This document shows, in pieces, positions 1-8,261 of a stretch of DNA of 9,723 nt. Every line of letters begins with the position of its first letter. The stretch's first letter is position 1. A program made the position numbers and the translations under genes. The DNA is from Nitrosomonadales bacterium (GTDB taxonomy: Bacteria; Pseudomonadota; Gammaproteobacteria; Burkholderiales; Methylophilaceae). The stretch lies in the NCBI GenBank assembly GCA_018657165.1, contig JABHXS010000010.1:1-9723 (forward strand). The letters are read 5' to 3'. The notes beneath the pieces are model-generated. The model worked only from the letters and a program-made list of their open reading frames with translations, did no database searches and was not told the DNA's origin.

Positions 1-14
1 AAAATGAGTTAAAT

Positions 15-1205
15 ATGGGTAATTTAGTTAATCAAGCTGATGTTTTATTTGTTCTGCTGGGTGCAATTATGGTTCTTGCTATGCATGCAGGGTTTGCTTT
101 TTTAGAGGTAGGAACGGTAAGAGAAAAAAATCAGGTCAATGCGTTAGCAAAAATAATGGCAGATTTTTCTTTATCCACGATTGCATATTTCTTTATCGGT
201 TACAGCCTGGCTTATGGCGTAGATTTTTATGAGGCAGCCAATGTGCTTTCTGAAAAAAGTGCATATGACCTAGTTAAATTCTTTTTTCTATTGACGTTTG
301 CAGCTGCAATTCCTGCGATAGTTTCGGGCGGTATCGCTGAAAGAGCAACATTTAGACCACAACTTATTGCGTCATTTACTTTGGTGGGATTTTTATATCC
401 ATTATTTGAGGGTGCTATTTGGAATGGAAACTATGGATTTCAAGATTTTTTAGACCAGACCTTTGGCGCACCTTTTAATGATTTTGCTGGATCAGTTGTG
501 GTTCATGCAATGGGTGGTTGGATTGCTTTAGCGGCGGTGCTGATCCTAGGCCCTAGGCTCGGTCGATATACAAGAGATGGAAATTTGAATGCATTCCCAC
601 CATCCAATATTCCCTTCCTTGCTTTAGGATCATGGATACTAACCGTTGGATGGTTTGGCTTTAATGTCATGTCCGCTCAAACTTTAGAGGGTATCTCGGG
701 TCTTGTAGCAGTTAACTCTTTGATGGCGATGGTTGGAGGTACGCTGGCAGCTTTGGTTATTGGTAAAAATGATCCAGGGTTTCTCTACAATGGACCGCTT
801 GCTGGTCTTGTTGCAGTTTGTGCTGGCTCTAATTTATTTCATCCTCTAGGCGCATTAATTGTAGGTTTAGTGGCAGGGGCTTTGTTTGTTTGGAGTTTTT
901 CGCTTACCCAAAATAAATGGAAAATTGATGACGTCCTAGGGGTCTGGCCATTGCATGGTATTTGCGGTGCATGGGGTGGAATTGCGGCAGGAATTTTTGG
1001 GTTAGAATTTTTTGGAGGGCTTGGCGGTGTAGCCTTTATGTCACAACTAATTGGAACAGTTGCGGGAATTTTTGTAGCTTTTGTGGGGGGGTATATTGTT
1101 TACTCTATCGTCCATAAAATATTTAATTTTAGGATGACACAAGAAGAGGAGTTCAATGGTGCTGATATTTCAATCCATAAGATCAATTCAATTTCTTCTG
1201 ATTAA
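15..1205 (+). CDS. amt: Ammonium transporter, Amt/MEP/Rh family
   Basis: Inner-membrane channel that takes up ammonium as a nitrogen source, normally as a trimer. The 396-residue protein is almost wholly hydrophobic, with about 11 membrane segments. The twin pore histidines are present as His164 (in VVHAMGG) and His314 (in PLHGICG), 150 residues apart as in E. coli AmtB (168/318). Asp156 lies eight residues before the first, like Asp160 of AmtB. Phe95, Trp136, Phe216 and Ser220 fit the positions of the AmtB phenylalanine gate and outer ammonium site. The first helix carries FLEVGTVREKNQVN where most Amts have FYGGLVRRKN, so this is a divergent branch. There is no signal peptide ahead of helix 1. 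The reading frame has no stop between position 3 and the ATG at 15, so the true start could lie outside the window. No glnK (P-II) gene is visible; it might lie upstream. Confidence 0.95.
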   Translation: MGNLVNQADVLFVLLGAIMVLAMHAGFAFLEVGTVREKNQVNALAKIMADFSLSTIAYFFIGYSLAYGVDFYEAANVLSEKSAYDLVKFFFLLTFAAAIPAIVSGGIAERATFRPQLIASFTLVGFLYPLFEGAIWNGNYGFQDFLDQTFGAPFNDFAGSVVVHAMGGWIALAAVLILGPRLGRYTRDGNLNAFPPSNIPFLALGSWILTVGWFGFNVMSAQTLEGISGLVAVNSLMAMVGGTLAALVIGKNDPGFLYNGPLAGLVAVCAGSNLFHPLGALIVGLVAGALFVWSFSLTQNKWKIDDVLGVWPLHGICGAWGGIAAGIFGLEFFGGLGGVAFMSQLIGTVAGIFVAFVGGYIVYSIVHKIFNFRMTQEEEFNGADISIHKINSISSD

Positions 1206-1224
1206 ATATATTAAAACTATATTT

Positions 1225-1258
1225 TTTTCTGCATGCTAAAATTTTAGTATGCAGAAAA
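1225..1258. repeat. 34-bp inverted repeat covering the ispD start codon
   Basis: The left arm TTTTCTGCATGCTAAAA (1225-1241) and right arm TTTTAGTATGCAGAAAA (1242-1258) are reverse complements at 16 of 17 positions. The single mismatch, G1235 against T1248, would still be a G-U pair in RNA. The ispD ATG at 1249-1251 pairs with CAT at 1232-1234. No T-run follows the dyad on either strand, so it does not look like an intrinsic terminator. Symmetry this long in a 43-base gap suggests an operator for a dimeric regulator or an RNA hairpin that hides the start codon. That role is inference; the symmetry itself is seen directly. Confidence 0.8.
1234..1242 (+). promoter_or_regulatory. Candidate extended -10 promoter for ispD (leaderless)
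   Basis: TGCTAAAAT fits an extended -10 element (TGn followed by TATAAT) with one mismatch. It ends six bases before the ispD ATG, so transcription would begin at or next to the A of the start codon and give a leaderless message. No good -35 hexamer sits 16-18 bases upstream, which extended -10 promoters can tolerate. The element lies inside the 1225-1258 dyad. AT-rich sequence yields such matches by chance, so this is tentative. Confidence 0.35.
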
Positions 1259-1938
1259 TACATCTAATTATTCCAGCTGCAGGCGAAAGCTCTCGGATGG
1301 GTAGCCCGACACCAAAACAGTTTTCAAATTTTTATGGAAAAACGATTCTTGAATATGTTGAATCAATATTTTCAAATTTAACAGTTATAAACACGATAAC
1401 TATAGCGCTCAATAAGGATCAAAAATTCATTGAAAGTTTAGGCTGTCAATTTTCAAAAAAAACAAGACTTTTTCACTGCGGGGGCTCAACTAGATCAGAT
1501 ACTGTTTTGAATGCACTTGAAATTATTGAAAAAGATATTGAAAAAAGAGATTGGATAATGGTCCATGATGCAGCAAGGCTTGGTGTAACAGAATCACTCA
1601 TAAATAATTTTGTCAGAGAAGTTGCGGATGATAAAGTAGGGGGGATCTTAGCTGTTCCAGCGCTCGATACGGTTAAGAGGGTAAATGGCAAGCAGAAAAT
1701 AATGCACACAGAAAAAAGAGATGAAATTTGGTTGGCACAAACACCTCAAATGTTTAGGTTTGACCTATTAAAAGATGCGCTAAAATCATTCAAAGGGAGT
1801 CCAACGGATGAGTCTGAAGCGATAGAAGCTATTGGTTTATTTCCAAAGGTCGTTAAAGGGAGTTTAGATAACTTTAAGATTACTTTCCCAGAAGATTTGG
1901 TGAGAGTTGAAAGGCTAGTCAAAGGATCTGACATATGA
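1249..1938 (+). CDS. ispD: 2-C-methyl-D-erythritol 4-phosphate cytidylyltransferase
   Basis: Third enzyme of the MEP isoprenoid pathway; joins CTP and MEP to give CDP-methylerythritol and pyrophosphate in the cytosol. The 229-residue length is normal. The nucleotide-binding signature PAAGESSRMG with PKQ (residues 9-24) supplies Arg16 and Lys23, matching catalytic Arg20 and Lys27 of E. coli. HDAAR (106-110) gives Asp107, DTVKR (140-144) gives Thr141, and Lys210 in NFKITFPEDL matches Lys213. TPQMF (165-169) and TDES (186-189) are further family motifs. The start is chosen because it places the PAAG loop at the usual distance from the N-terminus. No Shine-Dalgarno precedes it, and the ATG lies inside a long inverted repeat. 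Its stop overlaps the ispF start (ATGA, 1935-1938), indicating coupled translation. Confidence 0.96.
   Translation: MQKIHLIIPAAGESSRMGSPTPKQFSNFYGKTILEYVESIFSNLTVINTITIALNKDQKFIESLGCQFSKKTRLFHCGGSTRSDTVLNALEIIEKDIEKRDWIMVHDAARLGVTESLINNFVREVADDKVGGILAVPALDTVKRVNGKQKIMHTEKRDEIWLAQTPQMFRFDLLKDALKSFKGSPTDESEAIEAIGLFPKVVKGSLDNFKITFPEDLVRVERLVKGSDI
1921..1926 (+). promoter_or_regulatory. Ribosome binding site of ispF
   Basis: AAAGGA lies eight bases before the ispF ATG at 1935, inside the end of ispD. It is the clearest Shine-Dalgarno match before any gene start in the window and supports the ATG within the ATGA overlap as the ispF start. Confidence 0.6.
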
Positions 1939-2411
1939 TAAGAGTAGGTCAGGGATATGATGTTCACGAATTAGTCCCAAAAAGAAAATTAATTCTTGGT
2001 GGGGTCTTGATTGATTTTCATCTTGGTTTAAAAGGGCATTCTGATGCAGATGTTTTAATTCACGCTATCATCGATGCAATTCTTGGGGCAAGCGGTTTGG
2101 GAGATATAGGAAAGCATTTCCCAGATTCAGATTCTAAGTTTAAAAATGCAAGATCTCGGGACTTATTGAAAGATGTAATTGAATTAATCAAATCAAAAAA
2201 ATATAAAATTATTAACATTGACTCAACAATTATTTGTCAGTCACCAAAATTATCTAAATTTATTCCTAAAATGATTGAAAATATTGCAGCTGATTGTAAT
2301 TGTAAGAGTTCACAAATTAATATAAAAGCTACCACAACAGAAATGCTTGGTTTTATAGGTAGGTCTGAAGGGGTTGCGGCTCAATGCTCTTGTTTGATTG
2401 AGTCATCTTAA
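1935..2411 (+). CDS. ispF: 2-C-methyl-D-erythritol 2,4-cyclodiphosphate synthase
   Basis: Fifth step of the MEP pathway: cyclises CDP-methylerythritol 2-phosphate to MEcPP with release of CMP. The family enzyme is a homotrimer with a zinc ion and a second divalent metal at each active site. The 158-residue length is standard. The zinc ligands are visible as Asp9 and His11 (GYDVH) and His43 (in GHSDADVLIHA). DIGKHFPDSD (57-66), KATTTE (131-136) and GRSEG (142-146) are the other signature stretches, the last two covering the CDP-binding region. The gene overlaps ispD by four bases, an ispDF arrangement common in proteobacteria. It converges on the SmrB-like gene with nine bases between the stop codons and no clear terminator. 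Confidence 0.97.
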   Translation: MIRVGQGYDVHELVPKRKLILGGVLIDFHLGLKGHSDADVLIHAIIDAILGASGLGDIGKHFPDSDSKFKNARSRDLLKDVIELIKSKKYKIINIDSTIICQSPKLSKFIPKMIENIAADCNCKSSQINIKATTTEMLGFIGRSEGVAAQCSCLIESS

Positions 2412-2420
2412 TGAAAGACT

Positions 2421-3927
<1,507 letters not shown>

Positions 3928-3940
3928 TTAGATAAAAGTA

Positions 3941-3969
3941 ATTCTAGATGAGCAATCAATATGAATCAA
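3941..3969 (-). promoter_or_regulatory. Candidate sigma-70 promoter for trxB
   Basis: Read on the minus strand, TTGATT (3969-3964) as -35 and TAGAAT (3946-3941) as -10 are separated by exactly 17 bases. They match the consensus hexamers at 4 of 6 and 5 of 6 positions. Transcription would start near 3934, giving a leader of about 30 bases before the trxB ATG. This is the best-spaced pair I found on the trxB side of the divergent gap. Confidence 0.5.
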
Positions 3970-4027
3970 ACATTAACTTAATACAATTTCATTTTTTTAT
4001 TTCTATAAGTACAATTCATACACATAC

Positions 4028-4036
4028 TGATATAAT
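4028..4036 (+). promoter_or_regulatory. Extended -10 promoter for the ftsK operon
   Basis: TGATATAAT is a perfect extended -10 element (TGn plus TATAAT). The -35 position 17 bases upstream (4008-4013, AGTACA) matches only in its last three bases, which an extended -10 can compensate for. The predicted start near 4043 gives a leader of about 24 bases before the TTG codon at 4067. No other strong promoter was seen before lolA, rarA or serS, so this one may drive all four genes. Confidence 0.6.
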
Positions 4037-4066
4037 TTACTAAACGAAAGGTCGAAAATCTAAAAA

Positions 4067-6361
4067 TTGTTATTTACAAAAAAATCAAAAGCCGCCAATA
4101 AAAAAATTATTGCATCGCAGGCCTCAACAAGAAAATTAGCTAGTAGAATTTTAAGAGAGGCATCTTGGTTATCTCTTCTTTTTCTTGGGCTATATATGAC
4201 CCTTGCACTTGGAAGCTTTTCTGTCAATGATCCTGCTTGGACACATAGCGGAGGCAACGAAACCATTCAAAATTTGGCTGGAGTTGTAGGGGCTTATTTT
4301 TCAGATTTAATGTTATCAATATTTGGCCTATCTGCATGGTGGCTTGTTTTTTTGAGCATCTATAGCATTTTTTTAATTTACCCAAGGATCGAAGATGAGG
4401 AGTACAACAAGAAGCATTTATTAATCGTGCACTATCTTGGATTTTTATTATTAATACTCTCTTCCTCAGCATTTGAAGCTGGCTATATAGTTAATATTAA
4501 TGCAAGTTTTCCAACTGAACAGGGGGGTATGGTAGGGCATATATCTAATCAATTTATAGTACAAACCTTTGGTTATGAAGGTGGGTTGATTTTTTTATTA
4601 TTCTCATTTGCTATTGGTTTTAGTTTGTTTACTGGCTGGTCTTGGATTGTTATCTCTGAATATTTAGGAAATTTTATTTTTAATTTTGTAAAATATTTAA
4701 AAGATTTATATATAGATTGGCAAGACAGGCGGGAAGGGAAAAAGCTTGAAAAGGAAAGGTTTGTTGTTGTTGAGAAAGAAAGAAAGAGGCTGGTTGATAG
4801 AGAGCCTGTGACTATTGTTGACAATCAAAAGAGTCTTGAAGAAAGTAAAAGAACGATCAAAGAAAAACAAAAGAATTTATTTGGCGAGAGTTCGCAGGAC
4901 CTTCCTCCAATACATCTTCTAGATGAATCATCTGAAAAAACAAATCCACAAAGCGCCGAGACAATTGAATTTATTTCTAGGCTTATTGAAAAAAAATTAC
5001 TTGATTTTGGAATTGAAGCAAAAGTCATCACAGCTCAACCAGGCCCAGTCATAACAAGGTATGAGCTTGAGCCTGCCGCAGGGGTAAAAGGAAGCCAAGT
5101 AATAAATTTATCTAAGGACTTAGCAAGAGCTCTTTCAGTTTCAAGCATAAGAGTTGTTGAAACCATTCCTGGTAAAACATACATGGGTCTTGAAATACCA
5201 AACCCCAATAGGCAGATTGTATTTTTATCCGAAATAATGAATTCAAAAACATTTGCTGACACTCCAAGTTTACTGACCATTGCGCTTGGAAAGGATATCG
5301 CAGGTAACCCGGCGGTTGCTGATATATCAAAAATGCCACATTTACTAATTGCTGGGACAACTGGTGCTGGAAAATCCGTAGCAATAAATGCACTTGTTTT
5401 AAGTTTATTATATAAAGCTACACCGGACCAAGTGAAGATGATTTTAATTGATCCAAAGATGTTGGAGCTCTCTGTTTATGACAATATTCCACATCTGCTA
5501 TCTCCCGTCATAACAGATATGAGTCAAGCTAGCCATGCTCTTAATTGGGCTGTAGCTGAGATGGATAAACGCTATAAGCTTATGTCAGCCTTTGGCGTGA
5601 GAAACTTGGCTGGTTTTAATCAAAAAGTGAAGGAGGGTATAAGAAAAGATAACCCCCTTACAAATCCTTTTAGCCTTAATCCTGAAGAGCCAGAGGTATT
5701 AGAGGAGCTCCCTTTGATAGTAATTGTCATTGATGAGCTAGCAGATCTAATGATGGTGATGGGTAAAAAGATAGAGGAATTAATTGCAAGGCTTGCACAA
5801 AAAGCCAGAGCTTCAGGAATACACCTAGTCTTGGCAACGCAACGACCATCTGTGGATGTGATTACAGGATTAATTAAAGCAAATATTCCTACAAGAATTG
5901 CATTTCAGGTATCAAGTAAAGTTGATTCAAGAACTATACTAGACCAAATGGGAGCGGAAACATTGCTTGGTAAGGGCGATATGCTTTATATGCCACCAGG
6001 TACAAGCTATCCTGACCGGATTCATGGAGCATTTGTCTCTGACCAAGAGGTCCATAAGGTGGTTGATTTTCTTAAATTAAAGGGCTCTCCCCAATATATA
6101 GATGAAGTTTTAAACCCGATAGAAATTGAAGGCGTATCTGATGGAGGGGAGCTTGGTGGAGAAAAAGATCCTCTTTATGATGAAGCCGTTCAGATCGTGA
6201 TTCAGTCAAGAAAAGCTTCTATTTCATACGTGCAGAGAAACTTAAGGATTGGTTACAACCGTGCTGCAAGGATTATTGAAGATATGGAAAAAGCAGGATT
6301 AGTTACACCAATGCAAAGTAATGGTAACCGTGAGATCATCTCATCAAGTACAAATGATTAA
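4067..6361 (+). CDS. ftsK: DNA translocase FtsK
   Basis: Septum-anchored hexameric motor that pumps DNA to resolve the chromosome termini at division and activates XerCD at dif. It has 764 residues, well short of E. coli FtsK (1329) but usual for many proteobacteria. The N-terminal part (about 33-200) holds four or so membrane helices. A short, charged Lys/Glu/Arg linker (about 215-290) replaces the long E. coli linker. The motor follows: alpha domain (about 295-400), Walker A GTTGAGKS (430-437) and Walker B IVIVIDE (551-557). A winged-helix gamma domain (about 700-764), which in relatives reads KOPS sites, ends the protein. The start must be TTG at 4067: an in-frame TAA sits at 4061 and the next ATG (4196) would cut into the first membrane helix. 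GAAAGG at 4046-4051 is too far away for a normal ribosome site. Confidence 0.96.
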   Translation: MLFTKKSKAANKKIIASQASTRKLASRILREASWLSLLFLGLYMTLALGSFSVNDPAWTHSGGNETIQNLAGVVGAYFSDLMLSIFGLSAWWLVFLSIYSIFLIYPRIEDEEYNKKHLLIVHYLGFLLLILSSSAFEAGYIVNINASFPTEQGGMVGHISNQFIVQTFGYEGGLIFLLFSFAIGFSLFTGWSWIVISEYLGNFIFNFVKYLKDLYIDWQDRREGKKLEKERFVVVEKERKRLVDREPVTIVDNQKSLEESKRTIKEKQKNLFGESSQDLPPIHLLDESSEKTNPQSAETIEFISRLIEKKLLDFGIEAKVITAQPGPVITRYELEPAAGVKGSQVINLSKDLARALSVSSIRVVETIPGKTYMGLEIPNPNRQIVFLSEIMNSKTFADTPSLLTIALGKDIAGNPAVADISKMPHLLIAGTTGAGKSVAINALVLSLLYKATPDQVKMILIDPKMLELSVYDNIPHLLSPVITDMSQASHALNWAVAEMDKRYKLMSAFGVRNLAGFNQKVKEGIRKDNPLTNPFSLNPEEPEVLEELPLIVIVIDELADLMMVMGKKIEELIARLAQKARASGIHLVLATQRPSVDVITGLIKANIPTRIAFQVSSKVDSRTILDQMGAETLLGKGDMLYMPPGTSYPDRIHGAFVSDQEVHKVVDFLKLKGSPQYIDEVLNPIEIEGVSDGGELGGEKDPLYDEAVQIVIQSRKASISYVQRNLRIGYNRAARIIEDMEKAGLVTPMQSNGNREIISSSTND
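4731..4738 (+). other. KOPS-like octamer in ftsK
   Basis: GGGAAGGG matches the E. coli FtsK-orienting consensus GGGNAGGG exactly. It lies within the part of ftsK that encodes the charged linker (around the Arg-Glu-Gly-Lys at 222-225) and points along the plus strand. Whether this organism uses the E. coli consensus is not known from the window. Confidence 0.3.
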
Positions 6362-6953
6362 ATTTTTAATATTAATTTTTTTTTCACTAAGCGCTTCTGC
6401 TGAAAATCATAATTTAGAGAAAATTTTAACTAAGCTAAATTCATTTAATGCCGATTTTGTTCAAACTGTAAAAGACTCAACTAATCAATTAATAGATGAG
6501 TCCGTTGGTAAGGTTTTATTCCAGAAGCCAAATTTTTTTCGATGGGAATATAAGGCGCCTTCAGAAAATGAAATTATTAGTGACGGTGAGTTTCTTTATT
6601 TATATGATCCTGACTTAAAGCAGGTGATTGTAAATAAACTTGATAAACAAATAAGCATGAGTCCAGCCATGCTTTTAGTATCTGACAATGTGCATGAATT
6701 TTTCAACACAAAATTAATTTCAAATTCTGAGGATACATTGAGGTATGAGGCAAAACCTAAAAATTTAGAGAATGCTTTCTTTAAACAAGTTATATTTAAT
6801 TTTAAATATAATCAATTAAAAGAGATGAGGGTTATAGATAATTTTGATAACAAAACTACCATTCAATTTTTCAAGATAAGTCAAAATCAAGATATTAATG
6901 AAGGAAAATTCTTATTTAATTACCCCGATGATATTGACATCATAAATAATTAA
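6354..6953 (+). CDS. lolA: Outer-membrane lipoprotein carrier protein LolA
   Basis: Periplasmic chaperone that receives lipoproteins from the LolCDE transporter and hands them to LolB at the outer membrane. From the ATG at 6354 the product has 199 residues, normal for the family. A signal peptide is visible: Lys3, a hydrophobic core and a cleavage site ASA|E after residue 16. The mature part shows the LolA pattern: NADFVQTV (32-39), FRWEYKAP (62-69), SDG (76-78), YDP (84-86) and SPAMLL (103-108), from the half-open beta-barrel that holds the acyl chains. An in-frame ATG at 6321 would add 11 polar residues before the signal peptide and lies deeper inside ftsK, so I reject it. The start overlaps the ftsK end by eight bases (ATGATTAA) with no Shine-Dalgarno, suggesting coupling. 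The stop abuts the rarA ATG. Confidence 0.93.
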   Translation: MIKFLILIFFSLSASAENHNLEKILTKLNSFNADFVQTVKDSTNQLIDESVGKVLFQKPNFFRWEYKAPSENEIISDGEFLYLYDPDLKQVIVNKLDKQISMSPAMLLVSDNVHEFFNTKLISNSEDTLRYEAKPKNLENAFFKQVIFNFKYNQLKEMRVIDNFDNKTTIQFFKISQNQDINEGKFLFNYPDDIDIINN

Positions 6954-8255
6954 ATGACTTCTGAAATATCAGTCCCTCTTGCAGAAAAATTAAGACCAAA
7001 AGCTCTTGATGAAATTGTTGGGCAAAGTGATATCTTTTCAAAAGGCAAATCGTTAAGGGTTGCAATTGAATCTGGAAATTTACCCTCCATTATTTTATGG
7101 GGCCCACCCGGGGTAGGGAAAACAAGCATTGCCAAAGTTATTTCAAATACTATAGATGCACATTTTATTTCAGTCTCAGCAGTTTTATCAGGAGTTAAGG
7201 AAATCAGAGAATCAATTGATAAAGCTGAGTTTATGCGAGACCAACAAAATAAAAAAACAATTTTATTTGTTGATGAGGTTCATAGGTTTAATAAAAGCCA
7301 ACAGGATGCATTTTTACCTCACATTGAATCAGGACTTATCGTTTTTATTGGAGCAACAACAGAAAACCCATCCTTTGAAGTTAACTCAGCATTATTAAGC
7401 CGCTGCCAAGTTTATACATTAAAAGCACTTTCAACTGAGGAATTAAGTCAAATCCTTAAAAGGGTTATTGGTGAATTTAGTGATTTGAATATTACTGATA
7501 ATGCAAAAAAAATAATTTTTGAATTTTCTGATGGCGACGCACGTAAACTAATAAATTTGATGGAGATAGTTTATTTAAATGCTCGAGACAAAAAAAAACT
7601 AGAAATTGGTTCTGATGATATTAAAAGAGTTATGTCGGACAAATTAAGGCGTTTTGATAAAGGGGGCGATCAATTTTATGATCAGATCTCTGCTTTGCAT
7701 AAATCGGTTAGGGGATCAAACCCAGATGCTTCACTTTATTGGCTACTTAGGATGCTTGATGGGGGAGCAGACCCTTTGTACTTGGCAAGGCGTATCATAA
7801 GAATTGCTATTGAGGATATAGGTATAGCGGACCCGAGAGCGCAAACAATTGCACTAGAGGCTTATCAAATTTATGAGAGACTTGGGTTTCCGGAGGCGGA
7901 ACTAGCTTTGAGTAATGCAGTTATTTACCTTTCCATGGCACCAAAGAGTAATAGCGCCTATCAGGCTTTTAACATAGCTAAATCATTCATAGAAAATCAA
8001 GGTCACTTTGATGTCCCAATGCATCTTAGAAATGCCCCTACAAAATTGATGGACAATTTAGGTTATGGAAAAAAATACCGTTACGCACATAATGAAAATC
8101 ATGCTTATGCCGCAGGAGAAAAATATTTTCCTGATGAGGTAGAACCTGTAGAATTTTATAAACCAACAGAGCGTGGATTAGAAAAAAGAATTAGTGAAAA
8201 AAAAGAGTTTTTAAGGCAGTTGGATCAACATTACAATAAACATAAAACGGAATAG
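6954..8255 (+). CDS. rarA: Replication-associated recombination protein A (AAA+ ATPase)
   Basis: RarA (MgsA), of the same family as eukaryotic WRNIP1/Mgs1, is a clamp-loader-like AAA+ ATPase that acts at stalled replication forks and single-strand gaps. Its 433 residues match the family. The N-terminal PLAEKLRPKALDEIVGQ (8-24) is the typical AAA+ lead-in. Walker A is GPPGVGKT (50-57) and Walker B is ILFVDE (103-108), followed by VHRFNKSQQDAFLPHIE-type sequence. Sensor 1 is GATTENPS (133-140), a likely arginine finger is Arg150 in SALLSRC, and sensor 2 is around Arg197 in GDARKL. The C-terminal tetramerisation part carries DGGADPLYLARR (269-280) and AIEDIG (285-290). The ATG follows the lolA stop directly, without a Shine-Dalgarno. 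Position between lolA and serS is as in E. coli. Confidence 0.96.
   Translation: MTSEISVPLAEKLRPKALDEIVGQSDIFSKGKSLRVAIESGNLPSIILWGPPGVGKTSIAKVISNTIDAHFISVSAVLSGVKEIRESIDKAEFMRDQQNKKTILFVDEVHRFNKSQQDAFLPHIESGLIVFIGATTENPSFEVNSALLSRCQVYTLKALSTEELSQILKRVIGEFSDLNITDNAKKIIFEFSDGDARKLINLMEIVYLNARDKKKLEIGSDDIKRVMSDKLRRFDKGGDQFYDQISALHKSVRGSNPDASLYWLLRMLDGGADPLYLARRIIRIAIEDIGIADPRAQTIALEAYQIYERLGFPEAELALSNAVIYLSMAPKSNSAYQAFNIAKSFIENQGHFDVPMHLRNAPTKLMDNLGYGKKYRYAHNENHAYAAGEKYFPDEVEPVEFYKPTERGLEKRISEKKEFLRQLDQHYNKHKTE
7111..7118 (+). other. KOPS-like octamer in rarA
   Basis: GGGTAGGG is a second exact match to GGGNAGGG, on the same strand as the one at 4731. It is embedded in the codons for the RarA Walker A loop (Gly-Val-Gly-Lys), so the protein motif alone partly explains its G content. 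Confidence 0.3.
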
Positions 8256-8261
8256 TTATTT

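Noticed and set aside
1..12. A frame ending in TAA at 10-12 that could be the tail of an upstream gene such as glnK.
   Set aside because: Only three codons are visible and they do not match a recognisable P-II C-terminus.
545..557. Tandem CCTAGG palindromes separated by one base inside amt, with a third at 935-940.
   Set aside because: They fall in frame over ordinary Amt codons (Leu-Gly-Pro-Arg-Leu-Gly); the spacing is too tight for a hairpin and there is no sign of a site-specific element.
1225..1258. The ispD dyad read as a Rho-independent terminator for amt.
   Set aside because: The T-run lies before the stem and A residues follow it; the stem is AT-rich and includes a start codon.
1473..1967. 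Minus-strand open frames opposite ispD and the start of ispF.
   Set aside because: Serine/threonine/leucine-rich low-complexity translations typical of antisense frames of AT-rich genes; no family features.
2379..2403. Stem of GCTCAAT with ATTGAGT near the ispF end as a terminator.
   Set aside because: Seven weak pairs with an 11-base loop, wholly inside ispF codons and not followed by a T-run.
5035..5393. Two minus-strand open frames within ftsK.
   Set aside because: They lie opposite conserved motor-domain codons, have no recognisable motifs or start signals, and are shadows of ftsK.
7156..7398. An 80-codon plus-strand frame inside rarA.
   Set aside because: It runs out of frame through the RarA Walker B and sensor 1 codons, which are clearly the real coding sequence.
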